From Porphyromonas loveana (GTDB taxonomy: Bacteria > Bacteroidota > Bacteroidia > Bacteroidales > Porphyromonadaceae): a stretch of 64,000 nucleotides of DNA. The notes below the pieces were generated by a model. The model worked only from the letters and a program-made list of their open reading frames with translations. It was not told the DNA's origin and ran no database searches. The stretch's first letter is position 1. The number at the start of each line of letters is the position of its first letter. The position numbers and the translations under genes were made by a program. Location of the stretch: positions 1-64,000 of the forward strand of contig NZ_QEKY01000012.1 of assembly GCF_003096695.1 (NCBI RefSeq), written 5' to 3'. Below are positions 44,120 to 53,390 of this stretch, piece by piece.

Positions 44120-44464
44120 CTATTTGCCCATTGGCTGATCCACGAGCCACTTGCCATCTACACGGACTACGCGTGTAGTCGTGGTGTCATTGTCTAAGTC
44201 GACGAAAGTAACCCAAGCCTCTTGATCCACGATGCTGTCCTTGATGAAGACGAACTTATAGTTCGGCTTGATCTCGCCATCGAGCGTTGTGGCGAGGTCA
44301 ATGAGCTTGTGCGTGCGCTCTGTGGCGTACTTCTTGGCTTCGTCCACCTTCTGAACGGCCATGTTTTCCATAAAGTTCTTCACTGCATCCTTCGGGCCTG
44401 AATTGCTACATCCTACCAGCCATGCACCCATAAATAGGGTGGTGGCTATTTTCCATGTTTTCAT
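44120..44464 (-). CDS. Small DUF4878-like lipoprotein
   Basis: A 114-residue lipoprotein with signal sequence and lipobox LVGC (Cys about residue 19), then SNSGPKDAVKNFMENM and a C-terminal strand VRVDGKWLVDQPMG. This is the DUF4878/NTF2-like pattern in which a helix-rich half is followed by an antiparallel sheet. The longer frame from 44503 adds 13 residues before the signal peptide and is rejected. Function unknown. Confidence 0.82.
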   Translation of the reverse strand: MKTWKIATTLFMGAWLVGCSNSGPKDAVKNFMENMAVQKVDEAKKYATERTHKLIDLATTLDGEIKPNYKFVFIKDSIVDQEAWVTFVDLDNDTTTTRVVRVDGKWLVDQPMGK

Positions 44465-44572
44465 ACGTCTTTCCTGTTTATGTATTGACTTGATAGGTGA
44501 CAAATGTAATGATTATCCCATTTGCTACATCTTAGGCGGCATCTCCCAAGGGTGAAAGGCAGATAAAAAAAA

Positions 44573-44604
44573 GAAGCTGCTTCAACCGAAATTGAAACAG
44601 CTTC
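44573..44604 (-). terminator. Terminator of tRNA-His
   Basis: Arms 44573-44585 and 44592-44604 (one C-A mismatch) enclose a 6-base loop. The A-run to the left reads as TTTTTTTT on the minus strand. Confidence 0.8.
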
Positions 44605-44623
44605 TCAAAAAAAATGATTGAGG

Positions 44624-44696
44624 GGTGGACGATGGGACTCGAACCCACGACAGACGGAACCACAATCCGTTGCTCTACCACTGAACTACGCCCACC
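44624..44696 (-). tRNA. tRNA-His (GUG)
   Basis: Acceptor GTGGGCG/CGTCCAC, anticodon loop TTGTGGT (GTG), T-arm GGGTTCGAGTCCC, discriminator C. The G(-1) typical of tRNA-His is encoded at 44696. Confidence 0.94.
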
Positions 44697-44726
44697 ATCA
44701 TGATGACACTCTTGCGAGCAGCGGTG

Positions 44727-44757
44727 CAAAGGTAGTATCTTTTTTTACTCCTGCAAG
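44727..44757 (-). promoter_or_regulatory. Promoter of tRNA-His
   Basis: Minus-strand -7 TACCTTTG (44734-44727) with CTTG (44757-44754) 19 bases upstream, nearly the same as the tRNA-Gly promoter. Confidence 0.75.
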
Positions 44758-44842
44758 CTTTTTGCCACGATAAATCAGAAGAACTCAAACTTTTGTTTGT
44801 GTGCGTCTGCTTGTGATTCGTGGAATATGGACTCGTTCCTTA

Positions 44843-45487
44843 TTATTTCGGTTGGCGGGAGGAGGCCAAGGCGAGGATCAGCCCGAGGGCGATGGAAAGG
44901 AGTGCAGCGACAAATACACGGTATTCGGGCGGCAGGAGGAACGTGATCGTGTGTGCCGGTATCCAGAAGAACGGGATCGTTTTGCCCACGACAAAGGTCA
45001 TGAAGCGATTCCAGTCCACACGCTCCACGGCGAGCCGTATGCTTCCTCCGGCACCTCCGGCCATATTGTCCAAATAGGCATCGCTGATGCGGTGAGCAGC
45101 CATGAAGGCCGGGCCAAAGGTTAGATTCATTACGGACGAAATGAGGAAGGCTGTATAGAGAGGAGCAGCGATATCCGGTAGCAATCCTCGAGCAATAATG
45201 CCCCGCACACCGGCTTCGTATAATGCGAAGTTGAAGACAATGAGTATGCCGACGATGCCCCATATCACAATGCGTGCCCAGAGGTAACGGGGGCATACGT
45301 AGCGTCCGGCTTTGATGCGTCCTGCCAGTACTTCGCCTATGGTAGCCAAGACGGCAAACTTGAAGAAGCCGATCGTATAAGGATAGTTGCGGCTAAGCGA
45401 GTTGAAGGTCTCAGAAGTCCAGGGCGAGAGCATCAAACCGAGCATCAGGCCGATGATCAAGAGAATGAGTAAGTCACCTTTTTTCAT
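44843..45487 (-). CDS. Polytopic membrane protein, unknown
   Basis: A 214-residue protein with about five hydrophobic spans. Motifs include TIGEVLAGRIKAGRY near the second span, NLTFGPAFMAAHRISDAY in the middle and RFMTFVVGKTIPFFWIPAHT near the end. The pattern recalls Mpv17/PMP22-like proteins (Trp-rich late motif with NF/TF and PxxW), but I am not sure. It is preceded by the M3 peptidase gene and its terminator, so it has its own promoter, which I cannot identify. Confidence 0.6.
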   Translation of the reverse strand: MKKGDLLILLIIGLMLGLMLSPWTSETFNSLSRNYPYTIGFFKFAVLATIGEVLAGRIKAGRYVCPRYLWARIVIWGIVGILIVFNFALYEAGVRGIIARGLLPDIAAPLYTAFLISSVMNLTFGPAFMAAHRISDAYLDNMAGGAGGSIRLAVERVDWNRFMTFVVGKTIPFFWIPAHTITFLLPPEYRVFVAALLSIALGLILALASSRQPK

Positions 45488-45508
45488 GTGTGTATAGTAT
45501 AAAAAAGA

Positions 45509-45553
45509 AAGAGGCTGTGCCTCGGTCTTGTACTACCGGCGACACAGCCTCTT
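45509..45553 (-). terminator. Terminator of the M3 peptidase gene
   Basis: Perfect 11-bp arms 45509-45519 and 45543-45553 with a 23-base loop. The A-run 45501-45506 gives a T-tract on the minus strand. Confidence 0.75.
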
Positions 45554-45565
45554 GCTTCGTTGGGA

Positions 45566-47692
45566 TTACTGGAGACCGCGGGCGCGGAGCAAATCCTTGA
45601 TGTCTGGCTTTTGCAGGCCCGTGAAAGCAGTGAAGATCGTATTGAAGTCCTGCGTATTACCGCGAGAGAGGATCATGTCGCGGAGACGCTGACCGTTTTC
45701 GAGTTTCATACCACCGTTGGCCACCATCCACTGATAAGCGTTGTTGTCCAGTACTTCACTCCAGAGATAAGCATAGTAGCCGGAGGCATAGCCATTGCTC
45801 CAAATGTGCCGGAAGTAAGAAGAGCGGTAGCGGGGAGGAATCTGCGGGTTGTAGAGACCTACCTTGCGCAGAGCTTCTTCTTCGAACTTAGCTACATCCG
45901 TGATCGCTTCGGCTTCTTCTACCGTGAGAGAGTGCCATGCAAGGTCGAGGCTGACGGCCGCGAGGTTTTCGCCCAAAGCGTAAGCCTGATTGAAGCCGGC
46001 TGCATCCTTGATCTTCTGTACCAGATCGGCAGGCATAGGCTCCTGCGTCTTCCAGTGCTTGGCGTAGTTGGCAAATACTTCGGGCTCCATGGCGAAGTGC
46101 TCATGGATCTGAGAAGGCATCTCTACGAAGTCACGAGCAACGTTAGTGCCTGAGAGTGAAGGATACTGCTGGTTGGCAAACATACCGTGCAGCGCGTGAC
46201 CGAATTCGTGGAAGAGTGTCGTCACTTCGTCGAAGTTGATCAACGAAGGTTGGCCGTTCGTACCCTTGGTGTAGTTACATACGTTGTAGATAACAGGCTT
46301 CTGTCCCAAGAGGTGGCTCTGCTCTACCCAGTTGCTCATCCATGCACCGCCACTCTTCGTCGGGCGACGATAGAGGTCTGTGTAGAAGAGACCAATTTGC
46401 TTGCCATCGTGGTCGATAACGTCGAATACGCGTACGTCTTCGGCATATACGGGCAGGTCGTTACGCTCCTTGAACGTGAGGCCGTACAGCTTTTGAGCCA
46501 TGAAGAATACACCATTCTTCAGCACGCTGTCCGTCACGAAGTATTGCTTCACTTCGTTCTCGTCCAAACCGTATTTTTCCTTACGCATTTTGTTGGCGTA
46601 GTAGCTCCAGTCGGCAGCTGTCAGGTCGCCTTCGAGTCCTTGTGCCTTGGCATAAGCTTGCAGTGCGGCTGCATCCTTCTGTGCGCTGGGTGCATAGGGT
46701 GTAGCTATAGATTTGATAAATGCAAATACCGTCTCAGGTGTTTTGGCCATCTGGTTCTGGAGCTTCCATGCTGCATAGTTGGGGAAACCGAGCAGACGAG
46801 CCTTCTGTGCACGCAGCTTGGCCAAGCGGAGTACGATAGCTTGCGTATCGTTCGAGTCGCCCTTCTCTGTGCGATAGAGAGATGCGTCGAGTACGCGCTG
46901 ACGTATGGTGCGGTTGTTCAACGAAGCCAGGATGTCCTGCTGCGTCGTATTGGTGATGTTGATCAGATACTTGCCTTCCTTGCCCGCAGCTTTGGCATCA
47001 TCGGCAGCTTTGGCTATTTCTGCCTCGGTGAGGCCGTCGAGAGAGTCCTTCGAGCTCACGATCACGGCAGCGGCATTACCGGCTGTGATCAGCTTGTTGC
47101 CGAAGTCGGTGCTCAGCGTAGCCTCCTCTTTGTTCAGCTCCATGAGCTTTGCCTTGTCTTCGGCATTGAGGTTGGCGCCGGAGCGTACGAAGCGGTCGTA
47201 ATACTCTTGGATGAGCTTCAGGCCTTCGGCATCGATACCGGTCTTATCTCCTTCGTAAACAGCCTTGACACGTGCAAAGAGTTTATCGTTCAGGTAGATG
47301 GCATCGCTATGAGCTGCCAAGAGGGGGGATACTTCCTCTTCGATCTTCTGCAGGTCGTCATTTGTATTGGCGCTGGTCAGATTGAAGAAGATATTGGATA
47401 CACGCGTAAGCGTCTGTCCCGAACGCTCCATAGCTACGAGCGTATTCTCGAAAGTGGGAGCTTCCGTATTGTTTACGATCGAGTCGATCTCAGCGAGATG
47501 CTGCTTCATACCGGCTTTGAAAGCGGGCATGAAGTGCTCGGTTTTGATCTTGTCGAAGTCCGGTGCCTCCAGGAAGAGTGTACTCTTCGTCAAAAGAGGG
47601 TTGTCCGAGAGGGCTGTGTCTCCCGACTTACTGCCATTACATGCTGTGAGCAAAGCCATAACACTAATTGCAAAAACAAATTTTTTACTCAT
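45566..47692 (-). CDS. dcp: M3-family peptidyl-dipeptidase (Dcp/oligopeptidase type)
   Basis: A 708-residue zinc metallopeptidase. It has a lipoprotein signal (lipobox LTAC, Cys about residue 18), a long helical N-terminal half and the active site LFHEFGHALHGMF (about 490-502, HEXXH). The following block GTNVARDFVEMPSQIHEHF supplies the third ligand. It should be periplasmic, releasing dipeptides from oligopeptides, which fits an asaccharolytic peptide-using organism. The ATG at 47692 gives the signal peptide; a start at 47719 would put ten residues before it. A 502-codon antisense frame in this gene is discounted. Confidence 0.95.
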   Translation of the reverse strand: MSKKFVFAISVMALLTACNGSKSGDTALSDNPLLTKSTLFLEAPDFDKIKTEHFMPAFKAGMKQHLAEIDSIVNNTEAPTFENTLVAMERSGQTLTRVSNIFFNLTSANTNDDLQKIEEEVSPLLAAHSDAIYLNDKLFARVKAVYEGDKTGIDAEGLKLIQEYYDRFVRSGANLNAEDKAKLMELNKEEATLSTDFGNKLITAGNAAAVIVSSKDSLDGLTEAEIAKAADDAKAAGKEGKYLINITNTTQQDILASLNNRTIRQRVLDASLYRTEKGDSNDTQAIVLRLAKLRAQKARLLGFPNYAAWKLQNQMAKTPETVFAFIKSIATPYAPSAQKDAAALQAYAKAQGLEGDLTAADWSYYANKMRKEKYGLDENEVKQYFVTDSVLKNGVFFMAQKLYGLTFKERNDLPVYAEDVRVFDVIDHDGKQIGLFYTDLYRRPTKSGGAWMSNWVEQSHLLGQKPVIYNVCNYTKGTNGQPSLINFDEVTTLFHEFGHALHGMFANQQYPSLSGTNVARDFVEMPSQIHEHFAMEPEVFANYAKHWKTQEPMPADLVQKIKDAAGFNQAYALGENLAAVSLDLAWHSLTVEEAEAITDVAKFEEEALRKVGLYNPQIPPRYRSSYFRHIWSNGYASGYYAYLWSEVLDNNAYQWMVANGGMKLENGQRLRDMILSRGNTQDFNTIFTAFTGLQKPDIKDLLRARGLQ

Positions 47693-47731
47693 TGATTGAG
47701 ATTTTGTGAGATGAAACATTAGTTTTTTTTC

Positions 47732-49852
47732 TTAGAGAGGATGCAGCCGCAATACTTCCGGAATCAGTCGGATGGTCGTCTCGTCCACATGGGCGGCGAG
47801 CAGAGCCGGCATATCCGCCGTATAGGCTGCGAGGAACTCAGTCTTCCCTCCCGGTGTCAGCTTCTGCCCGATCTGGTAGTGATCGATGGCCTCCGCTATC
47901 CGTCCCATGGCCAGAGCTGTGTGTCCGGCGTTGAGGCGGTCCGTGAATGTGAGATTACTGTCAGAGTCGAGTATCATGCCATAGTAGTCGCAGGCGCGTT
48001 CGTACTGCCCTGTGAGGAATAGGCACCAAGCGATGGGACGACGAGCCTTGGCTGCATCCTCCACACTGAACTCATACTGGAAGAAACTCTTCAGGGCTTC
48101 ATTATATTGTCCGTCCTCGACCAGCGCATTGCCTTTCTGTAGGAGCAATGCCGCCTCGTCGGGATGGCACTCGAATAATTGGGTAAATATGTCGGCCGCT
48201 TCTGCCGGACGATGCAGGAGGCGATAGCAGTGTGCCATCCGTCTCAGGAGCCATTCATTCTCTGTGTCGATCAGCTCGGCACGTGTATAAGCTGCCAAAG
48301 CCTCCTCGTAGCGTCCCTGCTGCTGGAGCGAAAAGCCCCATTTCTGTAGCAGGGTCGTGTCGGTGGAGCCTTTGCCATCGGTCAGCTCGGCATAGAGATT
48401 AGCCGCCTCTTCGTAATGCTTGCGACGGAAGAGGAACTCGGCTATGTGCAGGAGCGTCTCCCGCTTCTGCATATAGCGGCCGATGAGTGGCAGATCGGGA
48501 GAGATGGTTGTACAGAAAATGTCGTCGAACTCATTCTTCCGCTCATATACCTTATAGAATCGGTATAGGTCTTGCAGGTAGCCCTTGATGGCTGCGTCGA
48601 GTTTGTCTGCATCACCAGTGGGCACATCGGCGCGCATCTGCTCTTTCATCGCTTCCAGTTCTCCGCCCATGGCTCCCATGGCAGAGCCACGCAGAGCCGA
48701 GGGGATGCTCTCCACGGACAGGATAAAGGAGTAACGATCCGAATTACAGAGCTGCGGCCCTATCGTCTCTAAGAGCTGCTTCATCAGCGCATTGCCTTCC
48801 AAGAGTGGTGCTATTCGGCTGTGCTCAGCGTCGAAGGGCAGGAACCAATTGTGCATGTCGCGGAAGAAGCTGCTCCCCTTCAAATTCATGAACGAGGAGT
48901 GCATCACGTCCGCTCCTTCGAGTTGTAGCTCGGAGAACTCGCGGATCTTGCTGCCGAGACCGCTCTTCTCCAGTTCGTCCATCCACTCCGGATTGGCCGT
49001 CTCTTGGATGGAGTCGATGTCGCCCATGCCGAACTTGCGCAGATCGGGGGCCATCTTCTGCATATCGACAAAGAGTTCGTCTTGCAGATGTCTGGTGATC
49101 GACTCCGTCTCACGAGCAAAGAGGAAGCGTATCGTCAGCGTCTCCAGAGCCGAGTCCAGCGGCATCTGCTCGTGGATGGCTTCCAGTCGGGAGCCGATCT
49201 CCTCTGAGTAGAGACGTGCGTGATGAGGGTAGGTGCGTATCGCGAGCACGGCTCCGATGAGCAGACGGGCGCGATAGTCCGCCGAGGCATTTGTCCGCGC
49301 CAATTCTTCCAGCAGGAAGCAGAGCTTGCGGATGTCCCAACGCTGTAGCAAGCCCATCGTAACAGCCGAAGCCGCTGCCAGACGGATGTATTCGTCTGCC
49401 TGCGATAAGGCTGCGGCCTCTTCCTCGGTGAGGGTATCGGCAGTCCACAGGCTGTCGAAGATGAGACGCACCAACTCGTCATATTGCTTGCGACCTGTGC
49501 TCTCTGCTGCTTGTGCGAGGAGATTGGTTAGGTTTTCGAAGCCGATGCTGCGACGATAGCGCAGGCGGTCGAGGAATAGTCCGGCTCCTTGCCCAATCAT
49601 CGATCCGAGCTGTACTTCAGCGGCGATGTCCATGAGCTGACGACGGAGGTAGATAAGCATTTCGGCCTGCTTCTCGTCCTTTACTCCACGCGCAAAATAA
49701 GAAAGGAGTTGTCGATACACGCCCTCCAACTCGTCGATACGCGTAAGCAGATAGGACTGCTGTGGCGTAGCAGAAGCGCGCACGTGGTCGAAGGCTTCAC
49801 TCAGAAGCCCGTCTCCGACGGCTTGATAGATCTGTTGTAATTGATGGTTCAC
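47732..49852 (-). CDS. Large TPR-repeat protein
   Basis: A protein of about 706 residues, helical throughout, with no signal peptide. The C-terminal third has clear TPR units (WGFSLQQQGRYEEALAAYTRAEL and following). The first 400 residues are Leu-rich and unassigned. I propose GTG at 49852 as the start, because the -7 box at 49898-49891 rules out the in-frame ATG at 49945. It is probably cytosolic and acts as an adaptor. It ends 39 bases before dcp and may be cotranscribed with it. I do not recognise a family name. Confidence 0.75.
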   Translation of the reverse strand: MNHQLQQIYQAVGDGLLSEAFDHVRASATPQQSYLLTRIDELEGVYRQLLSYFARGVKDEKQAEMLIYLRRQLMDIAAEVQLGSMIGQGAGLFLDRLRYRRSIGFENLTNLLAQAAESTGRKQYDELVRLIFDSLWTADTLTEEEAAALSQADEYIRLAAASAVTMGLLQRWDIRKLCFLLEELARTNASADYRARLLIGAVLAIRTYPHHARLYSEEIGSRLEAIHEQMPLDSALETLTIRFLFARETESITRHLQDELFVDMQKMAPDLRKFGMGDIDSIQETANPEWMDELEKSGLGSKIREFSELQLEGADVMHSSFMNLKGSSFFRDMHNWFLPFDAEHSRIAPLLEGNALMKQLLETIGPQLCNSDRYSFILSVESIPSALRGSAMGAMGGELEAMKEQMRADVPTGDADKLDAAIKGYLQDLYRFYKVYERKNEFDDIFCTTISPDLPLIGRYMQKRETLLHIAEFLFRRKHYEEAANLYAELTDGKGSTDTTLLQKWGFSLQQQGRYEEALAAYTRAELIDTENEWLLRRMAHCYRLLHRPAEAADIFTQLFECHPDEAALLLQKGNALVEDGQYNEALKSFFQYEFSVEDAAKARRPIAWCLFLTGQYERACDYYGMILDSDSNLTFTDRLNAGHTALAMGRIAEAIDHYQIGQKLTPGGKTEFLAAYTADMPALLAAHVDETTIRLIPEVLRLHPL

Positions 49853-49890
49853 TATGCTGACACCCTGCTTTTTCTCTTTTCGATCGCTTG

Positions 49891-49898
49891 CAAAAATA
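49891..49898 (-). promoter_or_regulatory. -7 box of the large TPR gene
   Basis: TATTTTTG on the minus strand, about 38 bases before the proposed GTG start. It decides the start choice for this gene. Confidence 0.55.
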
Positions 49899-50191
49899 CT
49901 AATATCGGCCTGCACACCAACCCTCCGTGCGCAGCTCCATAACAAAATAACAATCCCGCAAGCCTATTTGTTGGACATAACCATTTGTTTCCCTCAAACG
50001 GAGCGGATGACTATTTGTTATCTCTACAAGCAATGTATGACCATTGATCTGATGATAAAAAAGCTGCAAACCAAGCTTGTACCGCCTACACATCTGTAGA
50101 ATTTCTGTTTTTTGGATCATCATCAATGTCCGAATAGTCCCGAAAACAGTTTTTTTAGTTGTCGTTCACGTACGATGACTCTAATCACACT

Positions 50192-50449
50192 GCTTTTAGG
50201 TGCGTTATATACTGTAACGACTGGTATATCATTTGCTTTTGGGTGCATTATATACTGTAACGACTATTGTGTCGTTTGCTTTTGAGTGCATGATAGGCTA
50301 TAATGACGTTAAAAGCATTTGTTTTTGATGCCATTACAGCCTGTAATGGCTGCTATATCATTTGCTTTTGTAGGCATTATACTATGAAATAGTCTTCGAG
50401 TACAATGCTTTTGTGCATGCTACAGGCTGCAATGAATTGAAAACCAGTC
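50192..50449. repeat. Six 43-bp tandem repeats
   Basis: Units start at 50192, 50235, 50278, 50321, 50364 and 50407. Each starts GCTTTTG-like and carries a central inverted motif; unit 4 has the perfect palindrome CCATTACAG-C-CTGTAATGG. Units 1 and 2 differ at few positions, units 5 and 6 are diverged. The period is not a multiple of three and no frame is open across, so it is non-coding. The rest of 49900-50590 shows nothing. Confidence 0.8.
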
Positions 50450-50594
50450 GATTTTAATCATTCGACTGATAAAGGCCGGCAGATTGACCGTTGAGGGGAT
50501 GAAATTTCCTAAGCATCGATCGAACTCATGTTTTATAGATGGGATGCACGGCTGAATTTGGCGAAAAGCAATCTTTCTGCTTCTGCAATTGTTC

Positions 50595-50602
50595 TATCTT
50601 TG
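50595..50602 (+). promoter_or_regulatory. -7 box of the PgpH-like gene
   Basis: TATCTTTG with TTTC (50572-50575) 19 bases upstream as a near-match to -33. The leader to 50728 would be about 120 bases. Confidence 0.6.
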
Positions 50603-50727
50603 TAGAGTTGTCTATTCGTGTGATAAACAGTCGTTAAAGGGTGGGCGGATTGTTCGACAGCGCGCCTCCACTCCTCCACTCCTCTGATTTTATCGAGATA
50701 GACAAGCAATTCAATCCTCTATTGCAG

Positions 50728-52815
50728 ATGAAAAAGGTAAAGACCCAATATAAGGCATTGTTTTTCTTCTTCCTGACGGCACTGATTCTCACATTCTTTG
50801 CTCCGCAGGAATTGAAATTCAAGTATCAGTTCCATCGTGGCAAGCCCTGGCAGTACGAACTGCTGACAGCGCCCTACGACTTCCACATCTACAAGCCGCA
50901 GGCGATACTTGATGCCGAGCGTGACAGCGTGCGCAGCACCATCAAGCCCTATTTCACGATGGACGAAACAGTGGGAGCGCAGATGCAGTTGGCTTGGCGC
51001 AACGACTATGAGAAGAATCACAAGGGTCAACTATCGTCCGTGTATGACCTCTACATCGTGGACTTCCTCCGCCAGATTTATCGGAAAGGGCTCATCAGCA
51101 ATGAGGACAGCAAGGCGCTGCATACCAATGATGAGATGGAGGTGAATCTGCTCCAGTCCGACCGTCAGTCCACGCGCGAACCGATCACTCGTTTCTATAC
51201 GCTCAAGGAAGCCTATGAGATGTTGATCGACGAGGCACCGATTCAGTTGGACAGGGAAGTGCTGCGGAAACTGAATCTGACCAATTATCTGCGGGTGAAT
51301 CTGACGGAAAGCCCCGATATGTACCGACAGGTGTTGCAAGAGGAATTGCAAAATCTGTCCGTATCCACCGGTGTGGTACAAGCTGGTGAACGTATTGTTG
51401 GCACGGGCGAGATCGTGGATGGCCACACGTACAATGTGCTACAGTCGCTCAAGAAGTCCTACGAGGAGCGTTCGGGAGGCTCTGCTTATCAGTTTACACG
51501 CAATCTGGGTGTGTTCCTCGTCATCATCTTCCTGCTGCTGGGATTGTGGGCCTATATGCTTTACTTCCGGCATCACCTCTTCAACCGCCTGCACAATTCG
51601 CTCTTCATCCTTTCACTGGTGCTCATCCTTAACCTCATCACCGAGCTGACCATCCATTTCAGTTGGTTCAATATCTATATCATCCCCTTCATCATCCTGC
51701 CCATTCTGGTGCGTACGTTCCATGACTCTCGTACCGCTTTCTTTGTGCATGTGATCAATGTGCTGATCGCTGCCATGTTTGTACGGGATACTTACGAATT
51801 TATCATGCTGCAGATGATAGCCGGTATCGTGTCGGTGACGAGTATGCGCCGCCTGACCTCCCGTCTCCAACTCGTGCGCACGACCTTCCTCGTCTTCCTC
51901 TCCTATTCGGTAGTGCAGCTCTCATTCTCGCTCATGCAGGATGGCAGACTGGAGACAACCGACGGGCTCAATGTGCTCTACTTCGGGGTGAATCTGATAT
52001 TCCTCATGTTCAGTTATCTGCTGGTGTATCTGGTGGAACGCGCTTTCGGCTATGTGTCCAATATCAGTCTGGTAGAGCTGAGCGACGTGAACACGCCTTT
52101 GCTCAGCCAGCTCTCGGAGGTGGCACCCGGTACCTTCCAGCACTCGATACAGGTATCCATTTTGGCGACGGAAGCGGCGACGAAGATCGGGGCGGACGTG
52201 CAACTCGTGCGCACGGGAGCCCTCTATCACGACATCGGCAAGATGAAGAATCCTTCCTACTTCACAGAAAATCAGGGAGCGGAGAATCCGCATTCCAAGC
52301 TCCCCTTCGATGAGAGCGCGCGCATTATCATCCGCCATGTGACTGACGGTATCGCATTGGCACAGAAACACGGATTGCCCAACTCGGTCATCGACTTTAT
52401 CCGAACGCACCATGGCCGAGGCAAAGCCAAATACTTCTACAATTCGTACTGCAATCAGTATCCAGACACGGAGGTGGATCCCGAAATTTTCACCTATCCG
52501 GGTCCTAATCCCTTCAGCAAGGAGACCGCTATCTTGATGATGGCCGATGCCATAGAGGCGTCGAGCCGAAGCCTCAATCGTCATACGGAGGAAGGGATCC
52601 GCGAGCTTATCGACAGGATCGTAGATAGCATCCTGCAAGACGGGCTGCTGGAAGATACGCCGCTTACATTCCGTGACATACGCGTTTGCAAGGAAGTCTT
52701 CTTCGAGAAGATCAAGATCATGTACCACTCACGCATCACCTATCCCGAGCTGAAGAAGAAAGAGCAGGAGAAAGATCCTGAGACTGTCTCTCCCGCATCG
52801 GGAGGAGCTGTGTAG
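50728..52815 (+). CDS. pgpH: 7TM-HD cyclic-di-AMP phosphodiesterase (PgpH-like)
   Basis: A 695-residue protein with an N-terminal span (about residues 10-27), an extracytoplasmic 7TMR-HDED domain (about 30-255), seven spans (about 265-460) and a cytosolic HD domain with the HD pair in ALYHDIGKMKNP (about 505-515) and following His in ARIIIRHV and IRTHHGRG. PgpH enzymes hydrolyse c-di-AMP, which regulates K+ and turgor. I take the ATG at 50728 for the basic start MKKVKTQ, since the frame from 50641 has a 29-residue extension without signal character. Shikimate kinase follows 29 bases later. Confidence 0.92.
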   Translation: MKKVKTQYKALFFFFLTALILTFFAPQELKFKYQFHRGKPWQYELLTAPYDFHIYKPQAILDAERDSVRSTIKPYFTMDETVGAQMQLAWRNDYEKNHKGQLSSVYDLYIVDFLRQIYRKGLISNEDSKALHTNDEMEVNLLQSDRQSTREPITRFYTLKEAYEMLIDEAPIQLDREVLRKLNLTNYLRVNLTESPDMYRQVLQEELQNLSVSTGVVQAGERIVGTGEIVDGHTYNVLQSLKKSYEERSGGSAYQFTRNLGVFLVIIFLLLGLWAYMLYFRHHLFNRLHNSLFILSLVLILNLITELTIHFSWFNIYIIPFIILPILVRTFHDSRTAFFVHVINVLIAAMFVRDTYEFIMLQMIAGIVSVTSMRRLTSRLQLVRTTFLVFLSYSVVQLSFSLMQDGRLETTDGLNVLYFGVNLIFLMFSYLLVYLVERAFGYVSNISLVELSDVNTPLLSQLSEVAPGTFQHSIQVSILATEAATKIGADVQLVRTGALYHDIGKMKNPSYFTENQGAENPHSKLPFDESARIIIRHVTDGIALAQKHGLPNSVIDFIRTHHGRGKAKYFYNSYCNQYPDTEVDPEIFTYPGPNPFSKETAILMMADAIEASSRSLNRHTEEGIRELIDRIVDSILQDGLLEDTPLTFRDIRVCKEVFFEKIKIMYHSRITYPELKKKEQEKDPETVSPASGGAV

Positions 52816-52844
52816 GGTAGGGGAATCTCGGAACGAGAAGCACG

Positions 52845-53390
52845 ATGCAGACTACTATTTTTATCGTAGGCTATATGGGCTCCGGCAAGAGCACCGTGGG
52901 GCGCAAGATGGCCGATATGCTCGGGTGGAAGTTTATCGACACGGACTTCTTTATTGAGAATCGTTTCCGCAAGCGAGTAGCGGATATGTTTGCCGACGAG
53001 GGCGAAGCCGTATTCCGCCGACGAGAGCGCGTTGTCATTGAGGAATTGTCGGGCATGGAGAAGACGGTGATCGCCACGGGTGGGGGACTGCCCTGCCATT
53101 CGGACAATATGGCACTCATGAATGAGGCCGGCCTGACGCTATATCTGGAGGTTTCGGACGAGGTGCTCGCCCTACGCTTGGAGCTGTGCAAACGTACACG
53201 CCCGAAGGTGAAAGATAAGACCGGTGCAGAACTGCTGGCTCATGTCCGTGAGGAGATGGCTGTGCGGGGCGAGCTGTATCGGGCTGCCCGAGTCGTAGTC
53301 AATGCCGATGAGCTGGTGACCGAGGAGGATGAGACCAAGCTGGTCATTCATATCGTCGAAGACTTGCGCGCCAAAGGATTCCTGCCATAA
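52845..53390 (+). CDS. aroK: Shikimate kinase
   Basis: A 181-residue kinase for shikimate 3-phosphorylation in aromatic amino acid synthesis. Walker A GYMGSGKST (about residues 9-17), the DTDFFIE shikimate site (about 33-39), RRRERVVIEEL and the GGGLPCH (about 79-85) block are visible. Length is normal. The last 47 bases overlap the 3' end of comEC on the other strand. It is in the same operon as pgpH, without an evident functional link. Confidence 0.95.
   Translation: MQTTIFIVGYMGSGKSTVGRKMADMLGWKFIDTDFFIENRFRKRVADMFADEGEAVFRRRERVVIEELSGMEKTVIATGGGLPCHSDNMALMNEAGLTLYLEVSDEVLALRLELCKRTRPKVKDKTGAELLAHVREEMAVRGELYRAARVVVNADELVTEEDETKLVIHIVEDLRAKGFLP

Noticed and set aside
46187-47695. 502-codon ORF on the plus strand
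   Set aside because: It lies antisense to the M3 peptidase, which has a complete active site and signal peptide. The Cys/Leu/Val-rich translation is typical of an antisense shadow.
50192-50449. CRISPR array
   Set aside because: Units differ along their whole length and have no alternation of constant repeat and unique spacer. No cas genes are near.
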